From Planctomycetota bacterium (lineage in GTDB: Bacteria; Planctomycetota; SZUA-567; JAFGNG01): a stretch of DNA of 13,887 bases. Each line of letters begins with the position of its first letter. The stretch's first letter is position 1. Location: assembly GCA_016927125.1 (NCBI GenBank), contig JAFGNG010000269.1:1-13887 (forward strand), in the 5' to 3' direction. Made by a program: the position numbers and the translations under genes. This document shows, one piece after another, positions 1 through 5,592 of the stretch. The notes beneath the pieces were generated by a model, which made no database searches, was not told where the DNA came from, and saw nothing but the letters and a program-made list of their open reading frames with translations.

Positions 1-1
1 C

Positions 2-595
2 TTTTCGCCGGGCGAACCCGCTGCCATCCACCCGGTATTGGCGCGCCTGCGGAGTGAAGATAGAATCGTCTGCGGGATTGTCGGCCGGTTGGATCCTGAC
101 AAGCGCCCCTTCCACCTCCTGGAGCTGGCCGAGGCAACCCGGGACGCATTGCCCCGGTTGGCATTCGCCTTTGTCGGCACCGGCAGCATGGAGAATGAGA
201 TCCGCCAGGCCATTACCGAGCGCAACCTCCAAGAACGGGTCTTTCTCCTGGGCTGGCAACCCAGTATGGTCGATTGCTACCGCCAGATGGATATCCTGCT
301 CCACCTCAACGAAACCGAGGGCTTTGGCTTGATCTTTATTGAGGCTATGGCTTCGGAATTGCCGGTTATCGGCGCGGACGGCTCCGCGGTGCGGGAGATT
401 GTCCGCCCCGGGCAGGACGGGTTTATCTGCAAGCTGGGTGAGTGGTCACAGTGGCTGGAAGCCCTGCGGGAATTACATGATCCTGATCTGCGGCAACAAA
501 TTGGAAAGGCCGGGCGGGAGCGGGTTTGTAAGCATTTTTCCATCGCGGTGATGTGTGATCACTACGCGGAAGTTTACCAGAGGCTGCTGGCTTAG
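2..595 (+). CDS. Glycosyltransferase family 4-type (GT-B), C-terminal part, 5' end outside window
   Basis: The frame is open from base 2 to a TAG at 593-595, giving 197 residues, so the true start lies upstream of the window; a TTG at 38 is internal. What is visible is the nucleotide-sugar-binding C-terminal Rossmann domain of a retaining GT-B enzyme. A VGRLDPDKRP strand-loop is followed by a GTGSMENEIR-like segment, a LLGW turn, and the family's EX7E motif (second and third Glu of ETEGFGLIFIEAM). Then comes LPVIGADGSAVREIV with the usual diphosphate-contacting loop. The expected role is cytoplasmic transfer of a sugar from a nucleotide-sugar donor to a glycan, lipid or secondary acceptor; donor and acceptor cannot be read from this fragment. 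The stop overlaps the end of the convergent aroDE gene by 4 bp (TTAG shared), with no room for a dedicated terminator. Family assignment is firm; specificity is unknown. Confidence 0.9.
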   Translation, partial: FSPGEPAAIHPVLARLRSEDRIVCGIVGRLDPDKRPFHLLELAEATRDALPRLAFAFVGTGSMENEIRQAITERNLQERVFLLGWQPSMVDCYRQMDILLHLNETEGFGLIFIEAMASELPVIGADGSAVREIVRPGQDGFICKLGEWSQWLEALRELHDPDLRQQIGKAGRERVCKHFSIAVMCDHYAEVYQRLLA

Positions 596-2061
596 TCATC
601 CCTCGTTAGGCGTGCAACCACAATCTTCTCCATAACCTCCAGGGGGGCATCCCGGCCGGTCCAGATCTCGAACTGGCGCGCGGCCTGGCCGACAAACATG
701 GCGACCCCATCCGCAATAGCTGCACCACGGGCCTCGGCTTGTTGCAGCATCAGCGTCCGGCGGGGGTTATAAACTGCATCAAAAGCCACCATACCCTCAT
801 GAAATACTGCCGCGTCCACCGGCGTGGCATCTTCATGCGGATGCATGCCGACGCTGGTGGAGTTTGCCACCACCTGGAAATTCCCCCGGTACGCCTCCTC
901 CAGGGCGATTACCTCCGCACCGAATTCTTGCGCCAGTTCTTTCGCCCGGCTGTGGGTCCGGTTGGCAATAGTCAGCTTGCAGCCCGCTTCCAGCAACCCG
1001 CAGGCGATTCCCCGCGCCGCGCCGCCGGCTCCCAAGAGTAAGGCGTTTGCTCCCTTAAGTGACAAACCGATCCTATCCGCAGCGTTTTGCACCACCTGGA
1101 GGGAGGCCTGCCAGTCAGTATTGTCTCCCTCCCATCCTGAGTTGGTCCGGGTGAGGGTGTTGACTGCGCGGGTTTTTTGCGCCAGCGGCTCAACCGTCGC
1201 GCTGGCCTTGAGCGCTGCGTCCTTGTGGGGAATGGTTACTGAGATTCCTTGCAACTTCAGCACTTCAAAATCATGCAGGAATTCGGCAAGGTTATCGACC
1301 CGGAAGCGCAGGTATACGGCATCCATCTTAAGGGCAGCGAAGGCGGCATTGTGGATCTCCGGTGAAATGGAATGGGCAATGGGATTGCCCACCACAGCGT
1401 AAAGAGCAGTTTTAGCAGTAATAGCTTTAACCCGGTAGAGCTCCGCCAGGTCGCGCGCCAGGATCTGCCCCGGCGCCGATTCCTTGCCTTGCGCCAGCGA
1501 GCCAAAGGTCAGGAGCGAACCCTGCCGCAGAGCCAGCACCCGGCTGACCTCTCCCAACTCACCCATACAGAAGCTGATCGCCGGTTTAGCGCATGCCTTC
1601 AAAGCTTCCCAGATTTTCAGGTTGTCGGTCAGCTTATTCGCCAGGGTGACAAACTTGATAATATCACAGGGCAGTGCAGCCAGCATTTTAACAATTTCAG
1701 CAAGGTTCTGCGGGGTCTCATCGAAATTGTGATAGCTGGCAATTACCTTGACGTTCCCGGGTAGCGTAAGGTTGGCAAGGGCGTCATGTTCCACATCCAC
1801 GTAAGCAGCCCCGGCTTCCGCCGCGAGCTTCAGGAGCGCCAGACGCTTTTTTTCCTCTCCCCGGTAACAGCCGCCTTCGCGAACCGGTCGGCAGGTTGCG
1901 ATGCAGGGCAGTCTCGCTGCCTGGAGCAGCGCGCCTACATCCACCTCATCTTCCAGATAATCCAGCCGCAATTCAATGAGGTCGGCAGGCTCTTTGCAGG
2001 CTCGGGCGATCTCTATCATGGCGCTATCCATCGAAGTTGCAACGATGGGAATGCAAATCAT
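592..2061 (-). CDS. aroDE: Bifunctional 3-dehydroquinate dehydratase (type I) / shikimate dehydrogenase
   Basis: A 489-residue fusion catalysing steps 3 and 4 of the shikimate pathway in the cytoplasm: 3-dehydroquinate to 3-dehydroshikimate, then NADPH-dependent reduction to shikimate. Residues 1-210 are a type I dehydroquinase barrel: ELRLD at 30-34, catalytic His111 (ASYHNF), Schiff-base Lys136 (DIIKFV) and the APGQ loop near 196-199. Residues 220-489 are a complete AroE: NPIAHSISP at 226-234 for shikimate binding, catalytic Lys280 (TIPHK) and Asp316 (GDNTDW), the dinucleotide loop GAGGAAR at 344-350, an NRT at 367-369 that favours NADP, NSTSVGM at 400-406 and Gln459 near the C-terminus. 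All key residues of both halves are present, so both should be active. The ATG is preceded by AGGAAG five bases away. No other shikimate gene is nearby. The same order of fusion is known from Chlamydiae and plants. Stops overlap the convergent glycosyltransferase gene. Confidence 0.96.
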   Translation of the reverse strand: MICIPIVATSMDSAMIEIARACKEPADLIELRLDYLEDEVDVGALLQAARLPCIATCRPVREGGCYRGEEKKRLALLKLAAEAGAAYVDVEHDALANLTLPGNVKVIASYHNFDETPQNLAEIVKMLAALPCDIIKFVTLANKLTDNLKIWEALKACAKPAISFCMGELGEVSRVLALRQGSLLTFGSLAQGKESAPGQILARDLAELYRVKAITAKTALYAVVGNPIAHSISPEIHNAAFAALKMDAVYLRFRVDNLAEFLHDFEVLKLQGISVTIPHKDAALKASATVEPLAQKTRAVNTLTRTNSGWEGDNTDWQASLQVVQNAADRIGLSLKGANALLLGAGGAARGIACGLLEAGCKLTIANRTHSRAKELAQEFGAEVIALEEAYRGNFQVVANSTSVGMHPHEDATPVDAAVFHEGMVAFDAVYNPRRTLMLQQAEARGAAIADGVAMFVGQAARQFEIWTGRDAPLEVMEKIVVARLTRDD

Positions 2062-2077
2062 AATAACTTCCTTTTAC

Positions 2078-2124
2078 GCAGTAATATTCCGGGAATCGGC
2101 CCGTAAATCCTACCGGGTTACTGC
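2078..2124 (-). promoter_or_regulatory. Inverted-repeat leader element just upstream of aroDE
   Basis: A perfect 7-bp inverted repeat, GCAGTAA (2078-2084) and TTACTGC (2118-2124), encloses 33 bases. Three mutually complementary GC boxes lie inside: CGGG at 2090-2093, CCCG at 2100-2103 and CGGG at 2114-2117. The middle box can pair with either neighbour but not both. The element ends three bases before the aroDE Shine-Dalgarno run (2067-2075), so in the aroDE transcript it would be a 5' leader hairpin next to the ribosome site. A regulatory role (attenuation, protein binding or an operator) is inference; no known riboswitch class is recognised. Confidence 0.35.
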
Positions 2125-2271
2125 CCTTAAAAATACAGATTAATCGGGAAAGGGGAAATAAAAAGTTTTAATCCGCCTCGACAGATATTTCATCCCGGCG
2201 GTTTTGTGATTGCGGACAGCAGGCCAGCCGGCTTTTTTCTTGCGCCCCTATTATTTTAGAGTTATGTTGGG

Positions 2272-2311
2272 AAAGGCAAACCAAAGGTTTTTTTTAAATC
2301 AGTTTGCTTTT
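2272..2311. repeat. Inverted repeat with nested AAACC/GGTTT hairpin and T-run
   Basis: AAAGGCAAAC (2272-2281) can pair with GTTTGCTTTT (2302-2311) over ten positions, one of them G-T. Nested inside is AAACC-AAA-GGTTT (2278-2290) followed by five more T. Either fold could act as a weak bidirectional terminator or insulator between the divergent genes, or as an operator upstream of the TATAAT at 2359. The sequence shows only the symmetry; function is unknown. Confidence 0.35.
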
Positions 2312-2356
2312 ATTGAAAGGTAGTAATCCCTCAAGAAAATACCATGATAGCCGTAC

Positions 2357-2364
2357 TATATAAT
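2357..2364 (+). promoter_or_regulatory. Probable -10 element (TATATAAT) for the 250-aa gene
   Basis: A perfect TATAAT at 2359-2364, extended leftwards to TATATAAT, lies 35 bases before the ATG at 2400. No good -35 hexamer is found 16-18 bases upstream (the region reads A-rich), so the promoter may be weak or activator-dependent. The 11-mer ACTATATAATA recurs exactly at the stronger promoter near 10070. Confidence 0.45.
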
Positions 2365-2399
2365 AGACTGCATTGCTCCTGGCTCAGAAGGGATACCCC

Positions 2400-3152
2400 A
2401 TGGGAACCAAGACCAACAAGCACCCGAAACCCGGTAGGGAAGAACGGATTGTGGATCTCCTCCGCAGGCTGGCGGCCACGGACGACCAGGAGGAGAGCAA
2501 GGAAATCCATGCGGAGCTCGCTGCTGTCACCGGGGTCGAACTTGAAGGCGGCTTGTCGCGCTGGTTGAACTGGTATATTGAAGAACACCTTGGCATCCAT
2601 TCCGTCCTGGAGGTACTGACCGGACGGGATCCTTCGATTATCTCCGGCGAATCCACCGCCGCCTTTTCCGATGGCGATATTTTTCTCCGGCCGGAATACA
2701 ACTGGTGCGCGTTGGAGCGGATCGACAACCGAGATGACATGATCAAACTCCGCCAGGTCTATAGCGATCTTGAAAGTCCAATCCAGATCGAAGAGGAGGG
2801 AGCCTTCAGCTTTGCCAGGCTCACCGGCCTCTCCGCCGATGAAATGGAGTATTTCCGGAACAAATCCTTGAGCGAGGTTTTATTTGATGAAAACACCCAT
2901 ATGGAACACCTGCGGGTATTGAAGGATTACGGCAAGATTATGATGCTGCCGGTCTTACCCAGCGCCACCCAGCGCAGCGGGGCGATAGTCTACGCCGCCG
3001 CTATTGCCCAGGCTTTGACCCGCTTTGATATCAAGATCTCAACGCTAACCTACCAGAGCCTTGCCGAAAGCCTTGAAAACCTGGTGGATCGGCCCTACCT
3101 GGTTGAGTCTTATACCAATCTCTTCAAGAACGCGCTGAAAAAGTGCAGATAG
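2400..3152 (+). CDS. Hypothetical cytoplasmic protein, 250 aa, family not recognised
   Basis: I do not recognise this family. The ATG at 2400 is chosen over an in-frame TTG at 2373 because GAAGGG (2387-2392) sits seven bases before the ATG and a -10 element lies at 2359. The protein has no signal peptide and no membrane segment. A charged N-terminus (KTNKHPKPGREER) leads into helical, acidic stretches (ATDDQEESKEIHAEL at about 26-40). A central part (about 85-140) carries GDIFLRPEYNW and an IQIEEEGAFSFARLTG segment. A C-terminal helical part (about 145-250) includes SADEMEYFRNKSLSEV and SGAIVYAAAIAQAL. No nucleotide-binding, metal-binding or DNA-binding motif stands out. It is transcribed alone: divergent from aroDE upstream and followed by an inverted repeat. 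Codon use matches the neighbours and the SD is good, so I take it as a real gene of unknown function. Confidence 0.75.
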   Translation: MGTKTNKHPKPGREERIVDLLRRLAATDDQEESKEIHAELAAVTGVELEGGLSRWLNWYIEEHLGIHSVLEVLTGRDPSIISGESTAAFSDGDIFLRPEYNWCALERIDNRDDMIKLRQVYSDLESPIQIEEEGAFSFARLTGLSADEMEYFRNKSLSEVLFDENTHMEHLRVLKDYGKIMMLPVLPSATQRSGAIVYAAAIAQALTRFDIKISTLTYQSLAESLENLVDRPYLVESYTNLFKNALKKCR

Positions 3153-3203
3153 GGTTTATTAAGCCAATACCTTAGGATTTATAATAAATACTGCAATAAA
3201 CCC
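3152..3203 (+). repeat. Inverted repeat at the stop codon, possible weak terminator
   Basis: GGGTTTATT (3152-3160, its first G being the last base of the TAG stop) is perfectly complementary to AATAAACCC (3195-3203). Between them lies a smaller palindrome, ATTTAT-A-ATAAAT (3177-3189). A short T4 run follows only at 3217-3220, further away than in a standard intrinsic terminator. It could protect the mRNA 3' end or terminate weakly. Confidence 0.35.
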
Positions 3204-3219
3204 CAAGGGCTTCTCGTTT

Positions 3220-3234
3220 TATTATAACAAACAT
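3220..3234 (+). promoter_or_regulatory. Possible promoter -10 region for the secreted Met-Pro-Gly protein
   Basis: TATTAT (3220-3225) is followed by AACAAACAT. The same downstream nonamer follows the TATAAT of the promoter near 10072, so 14 of 15 bases agree between the two sites. No convincing -35 hexamer lies 16-18 bases upstream here. If used, it would give a leader of about 60 nt before the ATG at 3294. Confidence 0.3.
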
Positions 3235-3293
3235 ATTTATATGCAGGGTCTTTTTTTTACTATTTCTGGGTACTATTATTGGGGAGTCAAACC

Positions 3294-4301
3294 ATGTTTA
3301 AGTTCAGATTTCTTATAAGAGTTATTGCTATTATAGTAATTACTGGCGTCTTAGCCGCAATCCAGTCCAAAGCCATGGCTGGGGAGAGAGGAGACCGGGC
3401 AGACAGGCAGCGTGCTGGCGGGCGCGGCATGCCGGGAGCGATGCAGGGTATGCCTGGAATGCCTGGAATGCCCATGCCTGGCGGCGGGTTGATGGCTCAG
3501 CAGGCGGAGCAACAGGTTGAGAATTTAAAGGATGAGTGGCGCGGAAAAATCATAGCTGCTCAACCTGAAGCGGTTGAGGAAGTTACGGCCGGGCAGGAAA
3601 TGGCGGAACCAGCAGCGGAGGGTGCAGGCGAAGTTCCTGAAGGCATGGTTCTTTTGCAGAAGGAAGAGGCGTTAATTCTTCTTGCCATCGAAAATCTGGA
3701 AGAGCAGAGCGATACTATCGAAGCGGAAGCATTTGCTTCTGCCCCGGTAGCTGCAGCCTACCAGGCGGCAGTAGCTGCAACCGCAACCTTTTATCAAACC
3801 CTGGAGAATGATCCTGAATACAAAAAGCTGATCGCTACCAGCGAAGAAGCAGAGAAAAGAATTACTGAAATCAGGGATGAAATGCGCGCCGCCAGGGGCG
3901 GTGGTGGCGGTAATGCTGACCGGCGGGAGCAGTTTGAACAAATGCGCGGAATGATGGAAGAGATGAACGGTTTACGGGAGAATATCCAGAAAACCAACAC
4001 CGAAATCCTTCTTCTCCCGGGCGAGAAACCGGAATTGCAGAAACTGCAAGACCAGAAAACCACAACCTGGCTTGCTTTTGAAGAAGAAATGATTAATAGC
4101 CTAAAGGCTAACGAAAAGTATGTAGAAATCCTGAAACAGCTTGAAAGTTTGGAAAAATGGCAGAAAAACCTGCATGATACTATAGAAGCAGGACAAATGG
4201 AGATCATTCGCCAGAACCAGGCCCCGGCGGCTGGAGAAGCAGCCAGCGCAGAAGAGGAAGCAGCTCCCAAGGCTGATGCTGACCCCCCCTCGGTTTTTTA
4301 G
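3294..4301 (+). CDS. Secreted Glu-rich helical protein with Met-Pro-Gly motif, 335 aa
   Basis: I do not recognise a named family. The ATG at 3294 is preferred to the TTG at 3279 because GGGGAG (3281-3286) ends seven bases before it. Residues 1-29 form a classical Sec signal peptide: basic MFKFRFLIR, a hydrophobic core rich in Ile/Val, and a predicted cut after SKAMA. Next come an Arg/Gly stretch and a Met-Pro-Gly-rich stretch (46-65), part of it encoded by tandem 9-bp units. After an acidic linker (80-118), residues 118-305 are strongly helical and Glu/Gln/Lys-rich, probably coiled coil, interrupted by a Gly5 run at 202-206. Residues about 152-198 and 251-298 look like two copies of one helical hairpin (FYQTLENDPEYKKL against MINSLKANEKYVEIL, each followed by a charged helix). 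The C-terminus (310-335) is an Ala/Glu/Pro tail. Location should be periplasmic or extracellular. It lies just upstream of, but is transcribed separately from, the ABC operon; a partner or substrate role is speculation. Confidence 0.8.
   Translation: MFKFRFLIRVIAIIVITGVLAAIQSKAMAGERGDRADRQRAGGRGMPGAMQGMPGMPGMPMPGGGLMAQQAEQQVENLKDEWRGKIIAAQPEAVEEVTAGQEMAEPAAEGAGEVPEGMVLLQKEEALILLAIENLEEQSDTIEAEAFASAPVAAAYQAAVAATATFYQTLENDPEYKKLIATSEEAEKRITEIRDEMRAARGGGGGNADRREQFEQMRGMMEEMNGLRENIQKTNTEILLLPGEKPELQKLQDQKTTTWLAFEEEMINSLKANEKYVEILKQLESLEKWQKNLHDTIEAGQMEIIRQNQAPAAGEAASAEEEAAPKADADPPSVF
3447..3473 (+). repeat. Tandem 9-bp repeats encoding Gly-Met-Pro
   Basis: Three consecutive 9-bp units (GGTATGCCT, GGAATGCCT, GGAATGCCC) encode GMP triplets in the low-complexity stretch just after the signal peptide. 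Copy number could vary between strains by slippage without breaking the frame. Confidence 0.7.
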
Positions 4302-4599
4302 TCTCAAACCGACGGCAAGATAGATTCAGTAATCCCATGTTGATTTCACCCGGATCGGAAGGCTTTTTTAATCTGATTTGAAGTAACACCAAGATTTTTC
4401 TTCTTTTAAAGGGGAAGACAAATTTGCAAAATTAATAAGGGAAGTGCATACAGGGATCTATATTAATTCCCCATTCCCTCTAATTACACCTAATGGAAGT
4501 TGAAACTTGGCAAAATTTAACCGGATTGTAAAAAAACTGATGGATTTTAATTATTTTTGTCAGATTGTGGTTTGACCGGACATTATTATATTGGAGAAG

Positions 4600-4680
4600 C
4601 GCAGGTTAAGATGAAGAGGGGTTAGACGGATCCTCAGGAGGAAGCCTCCAGAGGTTGGAGTTGATCCATCTCGATTTTTT
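4600..4680 (+). ncRNA. Candidate small RNA or terminated leader
   Basis: A possible promoter, TTGTGG (4565-4570) - 16 bp - TATATT (4587-4592), would start RNA near 4600. The body contains a strong hairpin: CCTC (4632-4635), A, GGAGG (4637-4641), loop AAG, CCTCC (4645-4649), A, GAGG (4651-4654). That makes nine base pairs with one A-A mismatch. GGAT (4628-4631) and ATCC (4664-4667) could close it further. The unit ends in six T (4675-4680), though 20 bases after the main stem, so the final terminator fold is not ideal. No homology to a named RNA family is recognised. This is a structural inference only. Confidence 0.35.
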
Positions 4681-4711
4681 AGCCAAATCTCAATTATCAA
4701 ACCACCCTTAA

Positions 4712-4744
4712 GCCCTATACGATTCAGCCGGAATCGACAAGGGC
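4712..4744. repeat. Strong hairpin upstream of the ABC operon promoter
   Basis: GCCCT (4712-4716) pairs with AGGGC (4740-4744), and CGATTC (4720-4725) pairs with GAATCG (4731-4736) around loop AGCCG. A symmetric 3x3 internal loop (ATA/ACA) lies between the stems. Eleven perfect pairs are unlikely by chance in so short a span. There is no T-run after it, so it is not a standard terminator. It could be a cruciform, a protein site, or part of an RNA crossing this region. Confidence 0.45.
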
Positions 4745-4763
4745 ATTACAATGAAATTATGTG

Positions 4764-4788
4764 TTAATGCTGGGGATTAATGCCGGGG
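4764..4788 (+). promoter_or_regulatory. Tandem direct repeats abutting the -35 box, probable activator or repressor site
   Basis: TTAATGCTGGGG (4764-4775) and TTAATGCCGGGG (4777-4788) are direct repeats with 11 of 12 bases identical and a 13-bp period. They end one base before the TTGACA of the operon promoter. An inverted copy of the core, GCATTA, lies at 4743-4748. Tandem sites in this position are typical of regulators that contact RNA polymerase at -35; the regulator is not identified. Confidence 0.5.
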
Positions 4789-4789
4789 T

Positions 4790-4818
4790 TTGACATTTAA
4801 TAAAAAAACACATACAAT
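4790..4818 (+). promoter_or_regulatory. Sigma70-type promoter of the ABC transporter operon
   Basis: A perfect -35 box TTGACA (4790-4795) is separated by exactly 17 bp from TACAAT (4813-4818, one mismatch to consensus). The start of transcription should fall near 4825, giving a short leader of about 25 nt before the ATG at 4851. GAAGGGG (4838-4844) is the ribosome site, six bases from the ATG. Confidence 0.8.
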
Positions 4819-4850
4819 ACGCCCTCCAAACTTAGCTGAAGGGGATTATC

Positions 4851-5591
4851 ATGCTTGAAATTACGGATCTGCGCAAGGTTTATGAAGACGGCACCGTTGC
4901 CGTGGACGGGCTTTGTTTAAGTGTTAAGGCCGGCGAAATTTTTGTGCTGCTCGGTGCCAACGGTGCGGGCAAGACCTCAACCATCATGCTGATCCTCGGA
5001 TTTACCGAGCCGACCGCGGGTTGTGTAACCCTCAATGGCGTTGATGTCCAGAAAGATCCCCTGACTGCCAAGAAGCATGTCGCCTATGTTTCGGAGAATG
5101 TGACCCTGTACGGAAACTTCACCGCGCGCCAGAACTTGGAATTCTTTACCAATTTAACCGGCCGCACCAATGTTACCGAAGAGGAATACCGCGCGGCCTT
5201 CCTGCGCGTGGGCTTGGCGGAGAACGCCTTCCATCGCCGGGTCAGCGGCTTCTCCAAGGGTATGCGCCAGCGCCTGGGCATTGCCATCGCGATCCTCAAG
5301 AACAGCGAATTGATCGTCCTGGACGAACCCACCAGCGGGCTGGATCCCAAGGGCGGCTTTGAGTTTCTGGAGATTATCTCCCAGCTCAAGGCCGAGGACA
5401 AGGCCATCCTGATGTCAAGCCATGATATCTTCCGCGCCAAGGCAATCGCGGATCGCATCGGCATCATGCGCAACGGGCAGATCATTGAAATCCTCGACAA
5501 GGAGCGGATCAAGACCGCCGACTTGGAGAAAATCTACATCGAGTGCATGAAAGAAATAACTGCCGGTGCGACCTCCGCGAAGGTGCAGTAA
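4851..5591 (+). CDS. ABC-2 type transporter ATP-binding protein
   Basis: A 246-residue single nucleotide-binding domain that would sit on the inner face of the membrane and drive the two permeases encoded next. All core motifs are seen: Walker A GANGAGKTS (35-43), ABC signature in the form FSKGMRQ (134-140), Walker B LIVLDEP with catalytic Glu159, D-loop SGLD (162-165) and switch His191 (MSSHD). The usual Q-loop glutamine is replaced in YVSENVTLY (79-87), where Glu82 occupies the site; SEN/PEN variants are common in the ABC-2/CcmA-DrrA-like branch, so this is not damage. The protein is shorter than DrrA-type ATPases and lacks a C-terminal extension. Translation starts behind a near-ideal SD. 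One base separates its TAA from the next ATG, indicating tight coupling. Exporter-type membership is firm; the substrate is unknown. Confidence 0.95.
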   Translation: MLEITDLRKVYEDGTVAVDGLCLSVKAGEIFVLLGANGAGKTSTIMLILGFTEPTAGCVTLNGVDVQKDPLTAKKHVAYVSENVTLYGNFTARQNLEFFTNLTGRTNVTEEEYRAAFLRVGLAENAFHRRVSGFSKGMRQRLGIAIAILKNSELIVLDEPTSGLDPKGGFEFLEIISQLKAEDKAILMSSHDIFRAKAIADRIGIMRNGQIIEILDKERIKTADLEKIYIECMKEITAGATSAKVQ

Positions 5592-5592
5592 A

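Larger units (their letters stand above)
2062..2399. other. Divergent intergenic region between aroDE and the 250-aa gene
   Basis: This 338-bp AT-rich gap separates two divergent genes and holds no credible ORF. Besides the aroDE leader element it contains a GCCGGC block followed by six T (2227-2238), which resembles a terminator on the + strand although no gene precedes it. It also holds an imperfect inverted repeat at 2272-2311 and a consensus TATAAT at 2359-2364 serving the rightward gene. I see no clear -10/-35 pair for aroDE on the reverse strand. Confidence 0.6.
4302..4850 (+). other. Long structured intergenic region upstream of the ABC operon
   Basis: 549 bp without a credible coding frame. 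Its early part is AT-rich: GGC followed by T6 at about 4361-4369 is a weak terminator candidate for the preceding gene, its stem being poor. An AATTAATA / TATTAATT inverted pair lies at 4430-4437 and 4461-4468, and the palindrome TTTGCAAA at 4423-4430. The later part holds a possible small RNA unit (4565-4680), a strong hairpin (4712-4744), two tandem 12-bp repeats (4764-4788) and the operon promoter (4790-4818). For a genome whose other gaps are short, this is an unusually loaded spacer. Confidence 0.6.

Noticed and set aside
824..1402. 192-aa open frame on the + strand inside aroDE
   Set aside because: It is antisense to a fully motif-supported enzyme, low in coherent domain features and lacks a ribosome site.
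2373..2399. Upstream TTG start for the 250-aa gene
   Set aside because: It would begin within a few bases of the expected transcription start from the -10 at 2359 and has no SD, while the ATG at 2400 has GAAGGG at ideal distance.
3447..3473. Short tandem repeats as a CRISPR-like or mobile-element trace
   Set aside because: The units are 9 bp, contiguous and in frame, so they simply encode Gly-Met-Pro; there are no spacers or terminal repeats.
3794..4270. 158-aa reverse-strand frame, Ser/Phe/Ile-rich
   Set aside because: It mirrors the Glu/Lys-rich helical secreted protein; Glu and Lys codons read in reverse give Phe/Leu/Ser, so its hydrophobic look is an artefact.
4572..4600. TTGACC at 4572 as a -35 box
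   Set aside because: The AT-rich -10 candidates at 4584-4592 are far too close, and nothing suitable lies 17 bp downstream; TTGTGG at 4565 fits better.
4866..5591. Loss-of-function reading of the ATPase because the Q-loop lacks glutamine
   Set aside because: Glu in a SEN/PEN context is common in ABC-2 exporter ATPases, and every other motif is intact.
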